DNA of 64,000 nucleotides from Ralstonia sp. SET104 (GTDB lineage: Bacteria; Pseudomonadota; Gammaproteobacteria; Burkholderiales; Burkholderiaceae): NCBI RefSeq assembly GCF_003851545.1, contig NZ_BHVX01000019.1:1-64000 (forward strand), written 5' to 3'. Positions within the stretch are counted from its first letter, which is position 1; every line of letters starts with the position of its first letter. A model generated the notes under the pieces. It did not search any database. It was not told the origin of the DNA and worked only from the letters and a program-made list of their open reading frames with translations. Position numbers and translations under genes: made by a program. Below, one piece after another: positions 20,855-28,741 of the stretch.

Positions 20855-21085
20855 ACTCGACTGACTAGTGAGCGACTCCGCCTGCCGCAATAATTCCGAG
20901 GCCTGGGTGCCCAAGGCGTCGGCAATTGCGAACAATGAGTCCAGAGCAACCTTGCTCTGCCCGCGCTCAATGAGAGATACGAAGTTCCGATGGAGGTCAG
21001 CCTGCTCGGCAAGTGCTTCCTGCGTGAGCCCTTTCTCGAGCCGCGCCTCCCGAACGACTTGCCCGAAGGCAGCGATGCGGTCCAT
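20843..21085 (-). CDS. Helix-turn-helix (XRE/Cro-type) transcription regulator, 80 aa
   Basis: A compact lambda-repressor-like DNA-binding domain spans nearly the whole protein: VREARLEKGLTQEALAEQAD, then LHRNFVSLIERGQSKVALDSL with the recognition helix near 30-41, and a short C-terminal tail. The ATG at 21085 (MDRIAAFGQ) matches the usual start of such regulators. A longer frame to 21223 would run through the operator region. It is transcribed away from the HAD-like gene. Two near-identical palindromes in the shared promoter (21145-21158, 21188-21199) are its likely binding sites, implying autoregulation and control of the partner. Confidence 0.85.
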   Translation of the reverse strand: MDRIAAFGQVVREARLEKGLTQEALAEQADLHRNFVSLIERGQSKVALDSLFAIADALGTQASELLRQAESLTSQSSMRE

Positions 21086-21144
21086 CCATACCCCAACTTT
21101 GCATAGTGGGGAGGAAGTCTCTCGATAGGTCAGGCCAGAATCCA

Positions 21145-21199
21145 CACAATATATTGTGCAAAACGATAAGCACTGCTTTACAATGCCCAATATATTGTG
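21145..21199. promoter_or_regulatory. Paired palindromic operators in a divergent promoter
   Basis: cacaatatattgtg at 21145-21158 is a perfect 14-bp palindrome. caatatattgtg recurs at 21188-21199, so the centres are 41 bp apart, about four helical turns. A tacaat hexamer at 21179-21184 is a possible -10 box for the rightward gene, lying between the two sites. The adjacent HTH regulator is the obvious candidate protein. Confidence 0.7.
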
Positions 21200-21290
21200 A
21201 GAAACGGATGTGAACCGGACCAACGGACCGGATGGCTCACATTTTCAGCGCCCCTTTTCAATCGACCTCCACGCGGACGCAGCATTCCCG

Positions 21291-22175
21291 ATGCACTCAG
21301 TGCTTTTTCTAGCCTATGACGGCTGCCTGCATGCCGAAGGCGTGCGGCATACCTTGGAGGAAGCAGAACATCACGGCGAAAGGCACTCGCTTTTCGAATA
21401 CGCCGATGTTCTCGCAAAGCTCTTGCAGCCTTACCCCGAGGTCAGAATCGTCCTCAGCACGCCTTGGTCACGCATACATGGTTTCGAACAGGCCAAGGCA
21501 TTCTTGCCTGCCGGTCTCCGTAGCCGCGTCGTTGGAATGACCCATGAATTCTGCGGCGACTTCGTTGAGTGGGCGGGGCTGACGGAGTTCGACCAAATCA
21601 TGCGATACGTGGATGGCCATGGCATCCGGCACTGGCTCGCACTCAGTTGCGATAGGTATTACTGGCCGGAAGCCTTTCAAAAGAACCGCATTTGGCTCAC
21701 CAGCCGAGTCGGCCTGGGCGAAGACCGCGCTCGGGTAGAACTCACCAACAAACTGAAGCAACTGCGCCACGAATGGCGGGCTCTCCCAGCCAGTCATATC
21801 GGTAGTCGCCGAGACGCTGACGTTATTCGTTCACGGCTACAAGCGGCCGTAGCCAAGCTCGCTGATGCCAACATCCCCCAACTGTCGGCCTCGACCCGCT
21901 TCCAAGCCGCCTACGATGCGGTGTGCTGCTGCGCAGGCATCATGCGAATTGTCGAACCGCAGTTGGTCGGCCTGTCGGATGCGCAGTTATTCGAAGAACT
22001 GAACGCTGAGAATTTGGACGTCTCCAGCAAAGCCCGGGCCGTCGCGCTCGTCCGTGCATGGAATGAAGCTGATGACCTAGAGCCGAGGCGCGTAAAACCG
22101 GCTGATGTAGACAGCGTCCTAAGCTTTGCCGACGCAGTCGTGAATGCAACGAAGCGCGGATTGCCCGGCGCCTAG
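21291..22175 (+). CDS. HAD-like protein with a helical C-terminal domain
   Basis: The product is 294 aa from the chosen ATG; a GTG at 21210 would add 27 residues. The start VLFLAYDGCLH aligns with the HAD motif I pattern LDFDGVLH, but the first (nucleophilic) Asp is Ala8 while Asp10 is kept. RIVLSTPW near 53-59 fits motif II, and the LALSCDRYYW...LTSRVGLGEDRA region fits the end of the small HAD domains seen in bacterial HAD_2/RNA-repair-type proteins. Residues about 180-294 are predicted helical, with RFQAAYDAVCCCAGIMRI, faintly like HEPN-type bundles. It is controlled from the same operator region as the HTH gene. The function is unknown. A degenerate or non-phosphatase HAD is likely. Confidence 0.6.
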   Translation: MHSVLFLAYDGCLHAEGVRHTLEEAEHHGERHSLFEYADVLAKLLQPYPEVRIVLSTPWSRIHGFEQAKAFLPAGLRSRVVGMTHEFCGDFVEWAGLTEFDQIMRYVDGHGIRHWLALSCDRYYWPEAFQKNRIWLTSRVGLGEDRARVELTNKLKQLRHEWRALPASHIGSRRDADVIRSRLQAAVAKLADANIPQLSASTRFQAAYDAVCCCAGIMRIVEPQLVGLSDAQLFEELNAENLDVSSKARAVALVRAWNEADDLEPRRVKPADVDSVLSFADAVVNATKRGLPGA

Positions 22176-22566
22176 CCAAGCGCAATATCCGCAGACCCTG
22201 TTTTCACCACCAAAATCGCGCCTTCGCGTTTTTAGGTGGTGAATTCAATGGAATCAACGGCGTAGCTCTAGGTCATCGCGGGCGTTTAGCCAACATAGGC
22301 ATAACGTCCGCTTCAATACGAAAGCCCTCTGCCGACTCGATGCGGAGGTCATCTAAGCACCAAGTTCGCTGCTTGGACTCATGAGCTTTTCTAGTGAGCT
22401 TTAACCGCCGCCTGCGTAACAACAGGCGTGTTCTTACCCCGCAGCTCATGGTCAGTCAATGACCAGAGCTATCGAAAAGGAGTGACTCGCTTAGGTGAGG
22501 TACGTGACGTCTGTCGACCAGACGCCACGCTGTTTCTTGTTCACGCAGGACGGCTCAGGTGCAGAT
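22176..22566. other. 390-bp gap with a strong hairpin and possible gene relics
   Basis: The gap lies between convergent genes. Near its start is the hairpin at 22203-22242. On the minus strand a 40-codon open stretch ending at 22273 reads SKQRTWCLDDLRIESAEGF and onward, which has protein-like composition. However, it lacks a start and is preceded by stops in every frame, so it may be the remains of a lost gene. Nothing else is recognised. Confidence 0.35.
22203..22242. terminator. Long hairpin between convergent genes, likely terminator
   Basis: ttcaccacc pairs with ggtggtgaa, followed inward by aaaa/tttt and cgcg/cgcg around a cctt loop. This is a nearly perfect stem of about 17 bp between the HAD-like gene and the converging DUF4011 gene. 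It has no flanking T-run longer than three, so termination is inferred from position. Confidence 0.45.
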
Positions 22567-25500
22567 TTAAGGCAACCGGATTGCCGCACCTAGGTCAATC
22601 AGCCTACCTTGTGCGCAAAGTTGGTCCATCGACTTGCCGACCCTAGCCTCGCTATCTGCCGTCGTCCGTGCCATACCAATCAGGCGGCAGACTGCCTTCG
22701 CCACATCCGAGCGTGGGGCAGCTCCCCCAACTTCCAGCACGTGAAACACGAGGTTTCCGACTTCCTCGATGGCGACCTCGGCGATGTGGCGCCTTGATGC
22801 TTCTTCTTGGTTAGAGAGCCTGAAACCATTCCAGTCAGTCACATTAACGGACGAGGGCCAGTAGTAAGTAACTTCATCTTCTACGGTTCGACCGGCGGTG
22901 CGAGGAACAAGGTTCTTTAGACGTTCAACAATTCTCGAACCTGTACGCTCCAGTCCCCATGCGCGGGCTACGCGACGGAACAGTACCTGCTCTGGCAGGG
23001 GGCCCTCGGCATCAATGACTTGTAGCAGTTGGAGGGCGAGCGAACGCGATGAACTGGGCTCGTAGAACTTGATGGGGTCACCAGCCGCAAGGGGTATCGG
23101 CGAATACACGGGATATGCGAGTGTTTCGGGCGATTCTGGCTCAACTGAGGCACCTGCGGCAGATGGTGGCGCTTCGCTCTGTTCATCCGAATCAGCGGCT
23201 TCTGACGCTTGGGCTGGGGAACTTACCGCGCCTGAAACAGGTGGTTCTTCGTTAACGGTGTCGTCGCTCTCCAAAATGTCGTGCAGGTGAGCAAGTACTT
23301 TGTCAACTTCTGCCTCAGGGTTAAGCCACCAGTCGGTAGACCAAATTCGGTGGATGCGCCAGCCTAACCCTTCCAGTACGTACTGTCGCAGACGGTCTCG
23401 GTCGCGGGCCGTTGCGCCCGAGTGGTATGACCGACCGTCGCACTCAATGCCGACTAGATACCTGCCAGGAGCCCGAGGGTCGACAACACCGATGTCAATT
23501 CTGTAGCCCGAACATCCGACTTGAGAATGGACTATCCAATTGCGGTCTCGCAGAGCTTTTATAACGGCCGTCTCAAATGGACTATCTGGCTCCAACCCGG
23601 TAGGTGCAGATTGCTCGATAAGCGCCCTGGGGCCCTTTAGGGCAAATTCCAGGTAATTCTTGAGGTCGCGCACGCCCCGCGCCCGCAGCTTGGCAAGGTC
23701 TATCTGTTGAGGCATCAACGTGCTGTAGATGACCACACCTTCACGAGCTCGAGATATGGCGACGTTCAGCCGGCGATGGCCGCCTTCGCCATTGAGCGGG
23801 CCAAAATTCATCGTGGTCTTACCCGCTGCGTCTGGCCCATAGGTGATGGAGAAGAAGATGACATCACGCTCGTCGCCTTGAACGTTTTCCAGATTCTTGA
23901 TGAATAGTGGCTCGTGCGAGCTCGCCGCTATTGCGCGGTCCAAGGCTTGACTTGCTCTACGACGAGCATCCAGAAGCGTCTCGATTAGGGATTGCTGTGC
24001 TTGGTTGAAGGTCACGACACCAAGCGTCTGGTCCTTCTTCGAGTTCGACAAGTAGTGTGCTTCGATACCTTTGACGATGGCCTCGGCCTCGGCGCGGTTT
24101 GTACGCGTGCCGCCACGGTCGTAGACGCCATTAACTCGTTCGAATCTGACAGCCACGTCGTCCGTGACCGGTGAGGGGAATGTAATGAGCTTCGAGTCGT
24201 AGTAAGCGACGTTGCTGAAAGTGATAAGGCTTTCGTGCCGGCTGCGGTAATGCCATTGCAAGCTCAGACGGTTCATGCCTGCACCGAGACACTCATCCAG
24301 AATGCTTTCCAGGTCCTCGACTTGTTCATCGCCGGTCGGGCCGTCATCTGAGTCATTGGACTTGTTGAAAAAGTTGGTGGGAGGCAACTGCTTTGGGTCG
24401 CCAACCACGGCCAGTTGTTTGCCTCGCGCGATGGCTCCCACGGCCTCCCATACAGGAATCTGGGAAGCCTCGTCAAAAACAACCAAGTCAAACTGTGCGT
24501 AGCCTGCGTCCAAATACTGTGCCACGGAGAGCGGCGACATCAGCAAGCACGGCTTTAGCTTGGGAAGCAACGTGGGGAGTCCCTGCACAAGTTGTCGGAC
24601 GGGCATCTGCTTGCGCTGCTTCTGCAGCTCTCTGCGAAGTCGACCAAGCTCGCTGTCTGGACTGACCGCTGCGCTGATGCCTGAGGGAACCCTGCCGGAC
24701 AAGGTCGCGGCAATGTACCTTTCGGTGAGCTTCTGGAACTTGGTGTCCGCCTGCCGGAACTCGCGAATCTTTCGTTCGTGGTCGGCGCTCGAGAACCCGC
24801 GCAATACCGGGTCGTTGTCAATGGTCTTCTTGACCCACCAATGGCAGTAGCTGAATTCGAAGTGCGCCTCGATGTCCCGCAAGGGCACTGTGCCCGCTTC
24901 AAGCGAAGCGACTATACCCTGAAGCCCTTGCGAAACGGCATGGTCGCGAACATTGCGCCAGAGGCACCATGGCTGCAGCAAGCGCTTGGCGCTTTGCCAT
25001 CCAGCAAGCACGGCCTGAATTCGCTCCAGGGCGCCGTCAGCATCCGGAGGTCCTTGCAAGGGAGACAAGGGCTTTGCTAGCGCGTCCACTGCATCCAATT
25101 TCTGCCGAAGGTCTCGCCACGCATCCCGAAACTCAAGTAGCGCACGCCCGCCATATGCGTCAGGCGCAAGCACCGAGCGGTCCTCAGCGACTAGCGGCTG
25201 GAGCCGCTGCCTTAGCGCGCTAGCGATGTCTGCATTCGGCCCGGCGACGAGTGTGACGGCACTGGAAAATTTATTTGCCCACTCCTCGTGTCTGCCTACA
25301 CTCGCCCAATCAGTGTTGGTGCCGGCATATGTGTCCTGAAGCAGTGCCTGTGCATCCGCCTCCATCGACCGAAGCACCTGGTCCTCTTCGTTGACTCCGG
25401 CCAAGGGAGTAAGCATCGAACTGATGGTGGCGTCCGTCGGGCGCTTACCGTCTTCTCGGAAGGGAGCCAGGCGTGCCTTAACGGCTCGTTTGGCAAGGGC

Positions 25501-28500
25501 GGACTTTGGCCACCACGCTGATGTCGCTCGCGTCCATTGGCTCTGCAGCTCTGTGCCATTGAGCTTTGCGAGCTGCGTCGTCCAGCCTTGCCCAACGTGG
25601 CTCCAGTGTTCGTTTCGCGCTGTGCCATGATTTGCAAGGGCATGAATGCGTGCTCTTGCGGTGGGGTCATGCGCTTGTCTTGCTAGTCCAGACGGGACTC
25701 TGGGCGCAGCTAACAGGACATCTGCGAGAGTGTCTATCCGGCTATATCTATCCAAGCTTAGCCCAACGTGGGGGAGACCGAGCAAATTGCCTACTGGCTC
25801 TGCCTTCGCCTTGACCGAAAGAATTGCGGCATCCAATGCTTGAACGGCACTTAGGAGTTCATCCTGCCAACTGGGCGACCAATCCGCGCATCCGACTTGG
25901 CTAAGGGGGTGGCCGTCAATTCGGCCAAGCGCACCGGCAAGGGCCGACATTTTGCGTGCAGTTTCCCCTAGCCGGTCGACATCATCACGACTGTGTATAA
26001 GCGCATCCGCCCAAGGCATGGGGGACGGCTTTTCGCCAGCGTGCTGGATGCAGGTGCCAATGGCTTCGAAAACGGTTAATCCGTTTGGATGCTGGAGGTG
26101 CAGTGAATCGACCAGTCCGTTGAGCTCCTGACGGAGCTGGGCAAGACGGTCGGCTTCGCGCGACCAGTCGTCAGCGGTGCGCTGACCGGCCACTTCCAAG
26201 ACTTTGCCCAGCTGCTGCAGAACTTCCGACTTCTTAGTCTTGGACGAGTGAAGCTCAAGGCAGAATGCCCCTAGGCCGATGTCGGTGAGTCTGCGATGAA
26301 CAACCTCCAATGCCGCCATCTTTTCGGACACAAACAACACGGTCTTGCCCTTGGCGAGGGTGTGCGCGATGAGGTTGGTGATTGTCTGGCTCTTACCAGT
26401 GCCAGGTGGCCCTTCAAGCACCAGGTCCCGCCCAGCGTCAATCGCGCATATGGCCTTGAGCTGTGAGGAATCCGAGAGTAGCGGCGCGAGGATGTCCTGA
26501 GGGCGATGGGTATCGTCTAGGCGCTCGAATTCGTCATCACCGCCCTCGCGAGCAAATGCCTGCCCTGGATTTTCGATGAGGTGCCTGACAACCCGATTGC
26601 CCTTCAGTGCCTCGGTTCGGTCCTGCAGGTCCTTCCACATCAGGTACTTCGTGAAAGAAAAGATGCCGAGATGGGCCTCCTCCAGCACCTCCCACTTCGG
26701 AATTTCTCGTACTGCAAGCCGAAACGACTGCAGTACCTTCTCAACATCAATGCCGTGTTCGTCGGTAGGGATGACATCGAGGCCTGCAACGCGCAGCTCA
26801 AAGTTGTTCTTCAGGAGCTGAAGGAGCGTAGGGTTGACGATGGCCTCGTCATCATGGCGGCTCAACCTGAAGCCGCTCCGCACAGACTGTCGCTGCAGGG
26901 TAACCGGCACCAGCAATATTGGTGCGAGGTGCTTGGCGTCTGCCTTTTCTGTCTCTGTCCACTGGAGCAAGCCGATGGCCAAGTACAGCGTGTTTGCTCC
27001 GCCTTCTTCAAGGCCAGTGCGTGCAGCGCTGAAGATAGTCAGCAGGTTGCCCTCCAGGGCATCTTGCTGTACCCGGGCAAGCAGTTCCTTGTTAGCAAGC
27101 GCTTCTAGCGCCATGTCGTCGATTGGCGTACGACCCGCACGGTTCGTGTGCACCTGTGCCATGCGAGGGTCAGCACCTTCCATGATTCCGGGCATCTGCC
27201 GAATCCTGAACTCAGTTCCGTCAGCCAAAGCATCCTCGAGCTTTGACAGGTCCGGCGCTACAAACTGCAGGGTCGACTTGGTCGGCTTGAAGTTCAATAA
27301 CCGGTTGCGTAGCGTCAGGTCCAGGAGCTTGGACTTCCACTTCGATAGCCGTCCCTCTGGTGTGTCTTCCGTGGGTAGGTCGAGCGGTATCAGGAATTCT
27401 GGGTCGAGCGGCGGCAGGTAAGGCGTTGGCTCAATGGCCTCGGGTATCTCAGCTTGCTCGGGCTCCATCCGCTTTAGCGGTGCGGTGCGCGACGGCAACG
27501 GCTTGATTTGTACTTCGCGGGCGCGGTGGATGTCCACTGCGTAGCGGAATGAACCCTCTTCTAGTAAGTGCGCGTGGCCTTGCTCCAGCGCGATGCGCAG
27601 GGAAGGCCTGCGACTATGGTGTTGGGCGACCCCGGTGGTCTCGAACACAAGGAACTCGCCGCTGTCGACACGTTTTCGCACTGCCTGAACGTCGTCCGTA
27701 AGCGGGTCTGGGAAGCAGGCTGAGTGGAGCCATACGCCCACCCATGCGTGCCCATCCTTTATGAGCACTACTGGGCGGAGGCCTGCCTGCTCCAGGCACG
27801 AGGCGAACAGCATAGCCAGGTCGAGGCAGGTTGCGACCTTAGTCTCCAGAATTCGCTCTGGAGTACGAATTTTCTGACCGTCAGAACCGAAGGACGCAGG
27901 CGGTTCAGAGTACTGCAGTGCCTCCGCTGAAATAGCGCTGTAGAGCGCCGACACCTGCTTCCAGACAACCTCGCGGCTCTTTGACTGGTACCCGTTCATT
28001 GATAGCTCGCTGTATTGCGAGCGGAGAAGCTTGGAGGCTTTCCCAATGAGTATGTCGACGGCCGGATTGTTCGGCATACAAAATGCCGCCAGCAGTTCGG
28101 GCAGCGCGCGCGTTCCTGCCCACTGGTCGTAGGCAAGAACCTCCATCGACTGAGCCTTATGTGCCAGCTCGTTGGCTCCTGCGAGTACGGAAACTTTCAC
28201 AACCGCCTGGACTGCTTCCTGGAGCTCAGCTAAGTAGCTGTGGTCTGGATGAAGGTCCACGGGGGACACGCGGCGGGTTTCGCTGGGCGATAAGCGGTCG
28301 AATCGCAGTTTTATGCTCTCCGCAAATCGCGGGTTGCAAGTTACGAGCACCTCCAAATTCTCTAGCGTTTCTGTCCCGTGGTTGGTCAAACGCAGAGACC
28401 GGATAACCGGCACCGAATTCTGGATAGACGCATAGCCAAGCGTGGAGTCTGCCTCGATTTCTATTTCGACACCATCCGGCTCATTTGCCGTAGCGTTTAG

Positions 28501-28539
28501 AGCGAAGGGTTCGCTGGTGTTGCTATCTTGGCTATCCAT
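22567..28539 (-). CDS. DUF4011/DUF3320 helicase with Vsr-like nuclease, predicted defence protein
   Basis: This is a 1990-aa multidomain protein. Residues about 230-305 resemble a transglutaminase-like fold (KVATCLDLAMLFASCLEQAG with Cys238, KDGHAWVGVWL with His264, FETT with Glu300). The DUF4011 opening WKSKLLDLTLRNRLLNF is at 401-417. The superfamily 1 helicase has Walker A EGPPGTGKSQT at 709-719, FDEASQIPVWEA near 1354, VGDPKQLPP, VQGDERDVIFFS and NVAISRAREG. The nuclease region YRIDIGVVD...GIECDGRSYHS lies near 1680-1705, then RIWSTDWW, and a DUF3320 tail closes the protein. As I recall, DUF4011-helicase-Vsr proteins were reported as a single-gene anti-phage system (Hhe). It is the last gene of the island's minus-strand run, 202 bp after hamB. 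Confidence 0.85.
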   Translation of the reverse strand: MDSQDSNTSEPFALNATANEPDGVEIEIEADSTLGYASIQNSVPVIRSLRLTNHGTETLENLEVLVTCNPRFAESIKLRFDRLSPSETRRVSPVDLHPDHSYLAELQEAVQAVVKVSVLAGANELAHKAQSMEVLAYDQWAGTRALPELLAAFCMPNNPAVDILIGKASKLLRSQYSELSMNGYQSKSREVVWKQVSALYSAISAEALQYSEPPASFGSDGQKIRTPERILETKVATCLDLAMLFASCLEQAGLRPVVLIKDGHAWVGVWLHSACFPDPLTDDVQAVRKRVDSGEFLVFETTGVAQHHSRRPSLRIALEQGHAHLLEEGSFRYAVDIHRAREVQIKPLPSRTAPLKRMEPEQAEIPEAIEPTPYLPPLDPEFLIPLDLPTEDTPEGRLSKWKSKLLDLTLRNRLLNFKPTKSTLQFVAPDLSKLEDALADGTEFRIRQMPGIMEGADPRMAQVHTNRAGRTPIDDMALEALANKELLARVQQDALEGNLLTIFSAARTGLEEGGANTLYLAIGLLQWTETEKADAKHLAPILLVPVTLQRQSVRSGFRLSRHDDEAIVNPTLLQLLKNNFELRVAGLDVIPTDEHGIDVEKVLQSFRLAVREIPKWEVLEEAHLGIFSFTKYLMWKDLQDRTEALKGNRVVRHLIENPGQAFAREGGDDEFERLDDTHRPQDILAPLLSDSSQLKAICAIDAGRDLVLEGPPGTGKSQTITNLIAHTLAKGKTVLFVSEKMAALEVVHRRLTDIGLGAFCLELHSSKTKKSEVLQQLGKVLEVAGQRTADDWSREADRLAQLRQELNGLVDSLHLQHPNGLTVFEAIGTCIQHAGEKPSPMPWADALIHSRDDVDRLGETARKMSALAGALGRIDGHPLSQVGCADWSPSWQDELLSAVQALDAAILSVKAKAEPVGNLLGLPHVGLSLDRYSRIDTLADVLLAAPRVPSGLARQAHDPTARARIHALANHGTARNEHWSHVGQGWTTQLAKLNGTELQSQWTRATSAWWPKSALAKRAVKARLAPFREDGKRPTDATISSMLTPLAGVNEEDQVLRSMEADAQALLQDTYAGTNTDWASVGRHEEWANKFSSAVTLVAGPNADIASALRQRLQPLVAEDRSVLAPDAYGGRALLEFRDAWRDLRQKLDAVDALAKPLSPLQGPPDADGALERIQAVLAGWQSAKRLLQPWCLWRNVRDHAVSQGLQGIVASLEAGTVPLRDIEAHFEFSYCHWWVKKTIDNDPVLRGFSSADHERKIREFRQADTKFQKLTERYIAATLSGRVPSGISAAVSPDSELGRLRRELQKQRKQMPVRQLVQGLPTLLPKLKPCLLMSPLSVAQYLDAGYAQFDLVVFDEASQIPVWEAVGAIARGKQLAVVGDPKQLPPTNFFNKSNDSDDGPTGDEQVEDLESILDECLGAGMNRLSLQWHYRSRHESLITFSNVAYYDSKLITFPSPVTDDVAVRFERVNGVYDRGGTRTNRAEAEAIVKGIEAHYLSNSKKDQTLGVVTFNQAQQSLIETLLDARRRASQALDRAIAASSHEPLFIKNLENVQGDERDVIFFSITYGPDAAGKTTMNFGPLNGEGGHRRLNVAISRAREGVVIYSTLMPQQIDLAKLRARGVRDLKNYLEFALKGPRALIEQSAPTGLEPDSPFETAVIKALRDRNWIVHSQVGCSGYRIDIGVVDPRAPGRYLVGIECDGRSYHSGATARDRDRLRQYVLEGLGWRIHRIWSTDWWLNPEAEVDKVLAHLHDILESDDTVNEEPPVSGAVSSPAQASEAADSDEQSEAPPSAAGASVEPESPETLAYPVYSPIPLAAGDPIKFYEPSSSRSLALQLLQVIDAEGPLPEQVLFRRVARAWGLERTGSRIVERLKNLVPRTAGRTVEDEVTYYWPSSVNVTDWNGFRLSNQEEASRRHIAEVAIEEVGNLVFHVLEVGGAAPRSDVAKAVCRLIGMARTTADSEARVGKSMDQLCAQGRLIDLGAAIRLP

Positions 28540-28741
28540 TGTTGTGGCCTCCCGTGCTGCTCTTGTTCAGCGAATTTTGCCTAAGCCTCTCAGCAGGTTT
28601 GAACTACCTGGGTTACCTGCGATTAGGAAGCCGGCTGAGTGAAATGACACTTCGGAAACGCTGAGCACCTAGAATCGTTTGTCCGGCCCGCTCGCCTGAT
28701 TTCACGTAGCGCTCTACCAGGCACCGGGCCAGCCCTGAGAA

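Noticed and set aside
22273-22400. Short minus-strand stretch ending at 22273 with protein-like sequence
   Set aside because: It has no start codon in frame, is only about 40 codons long, and no family is recognised. At most it is a relic, described under the gap entry.
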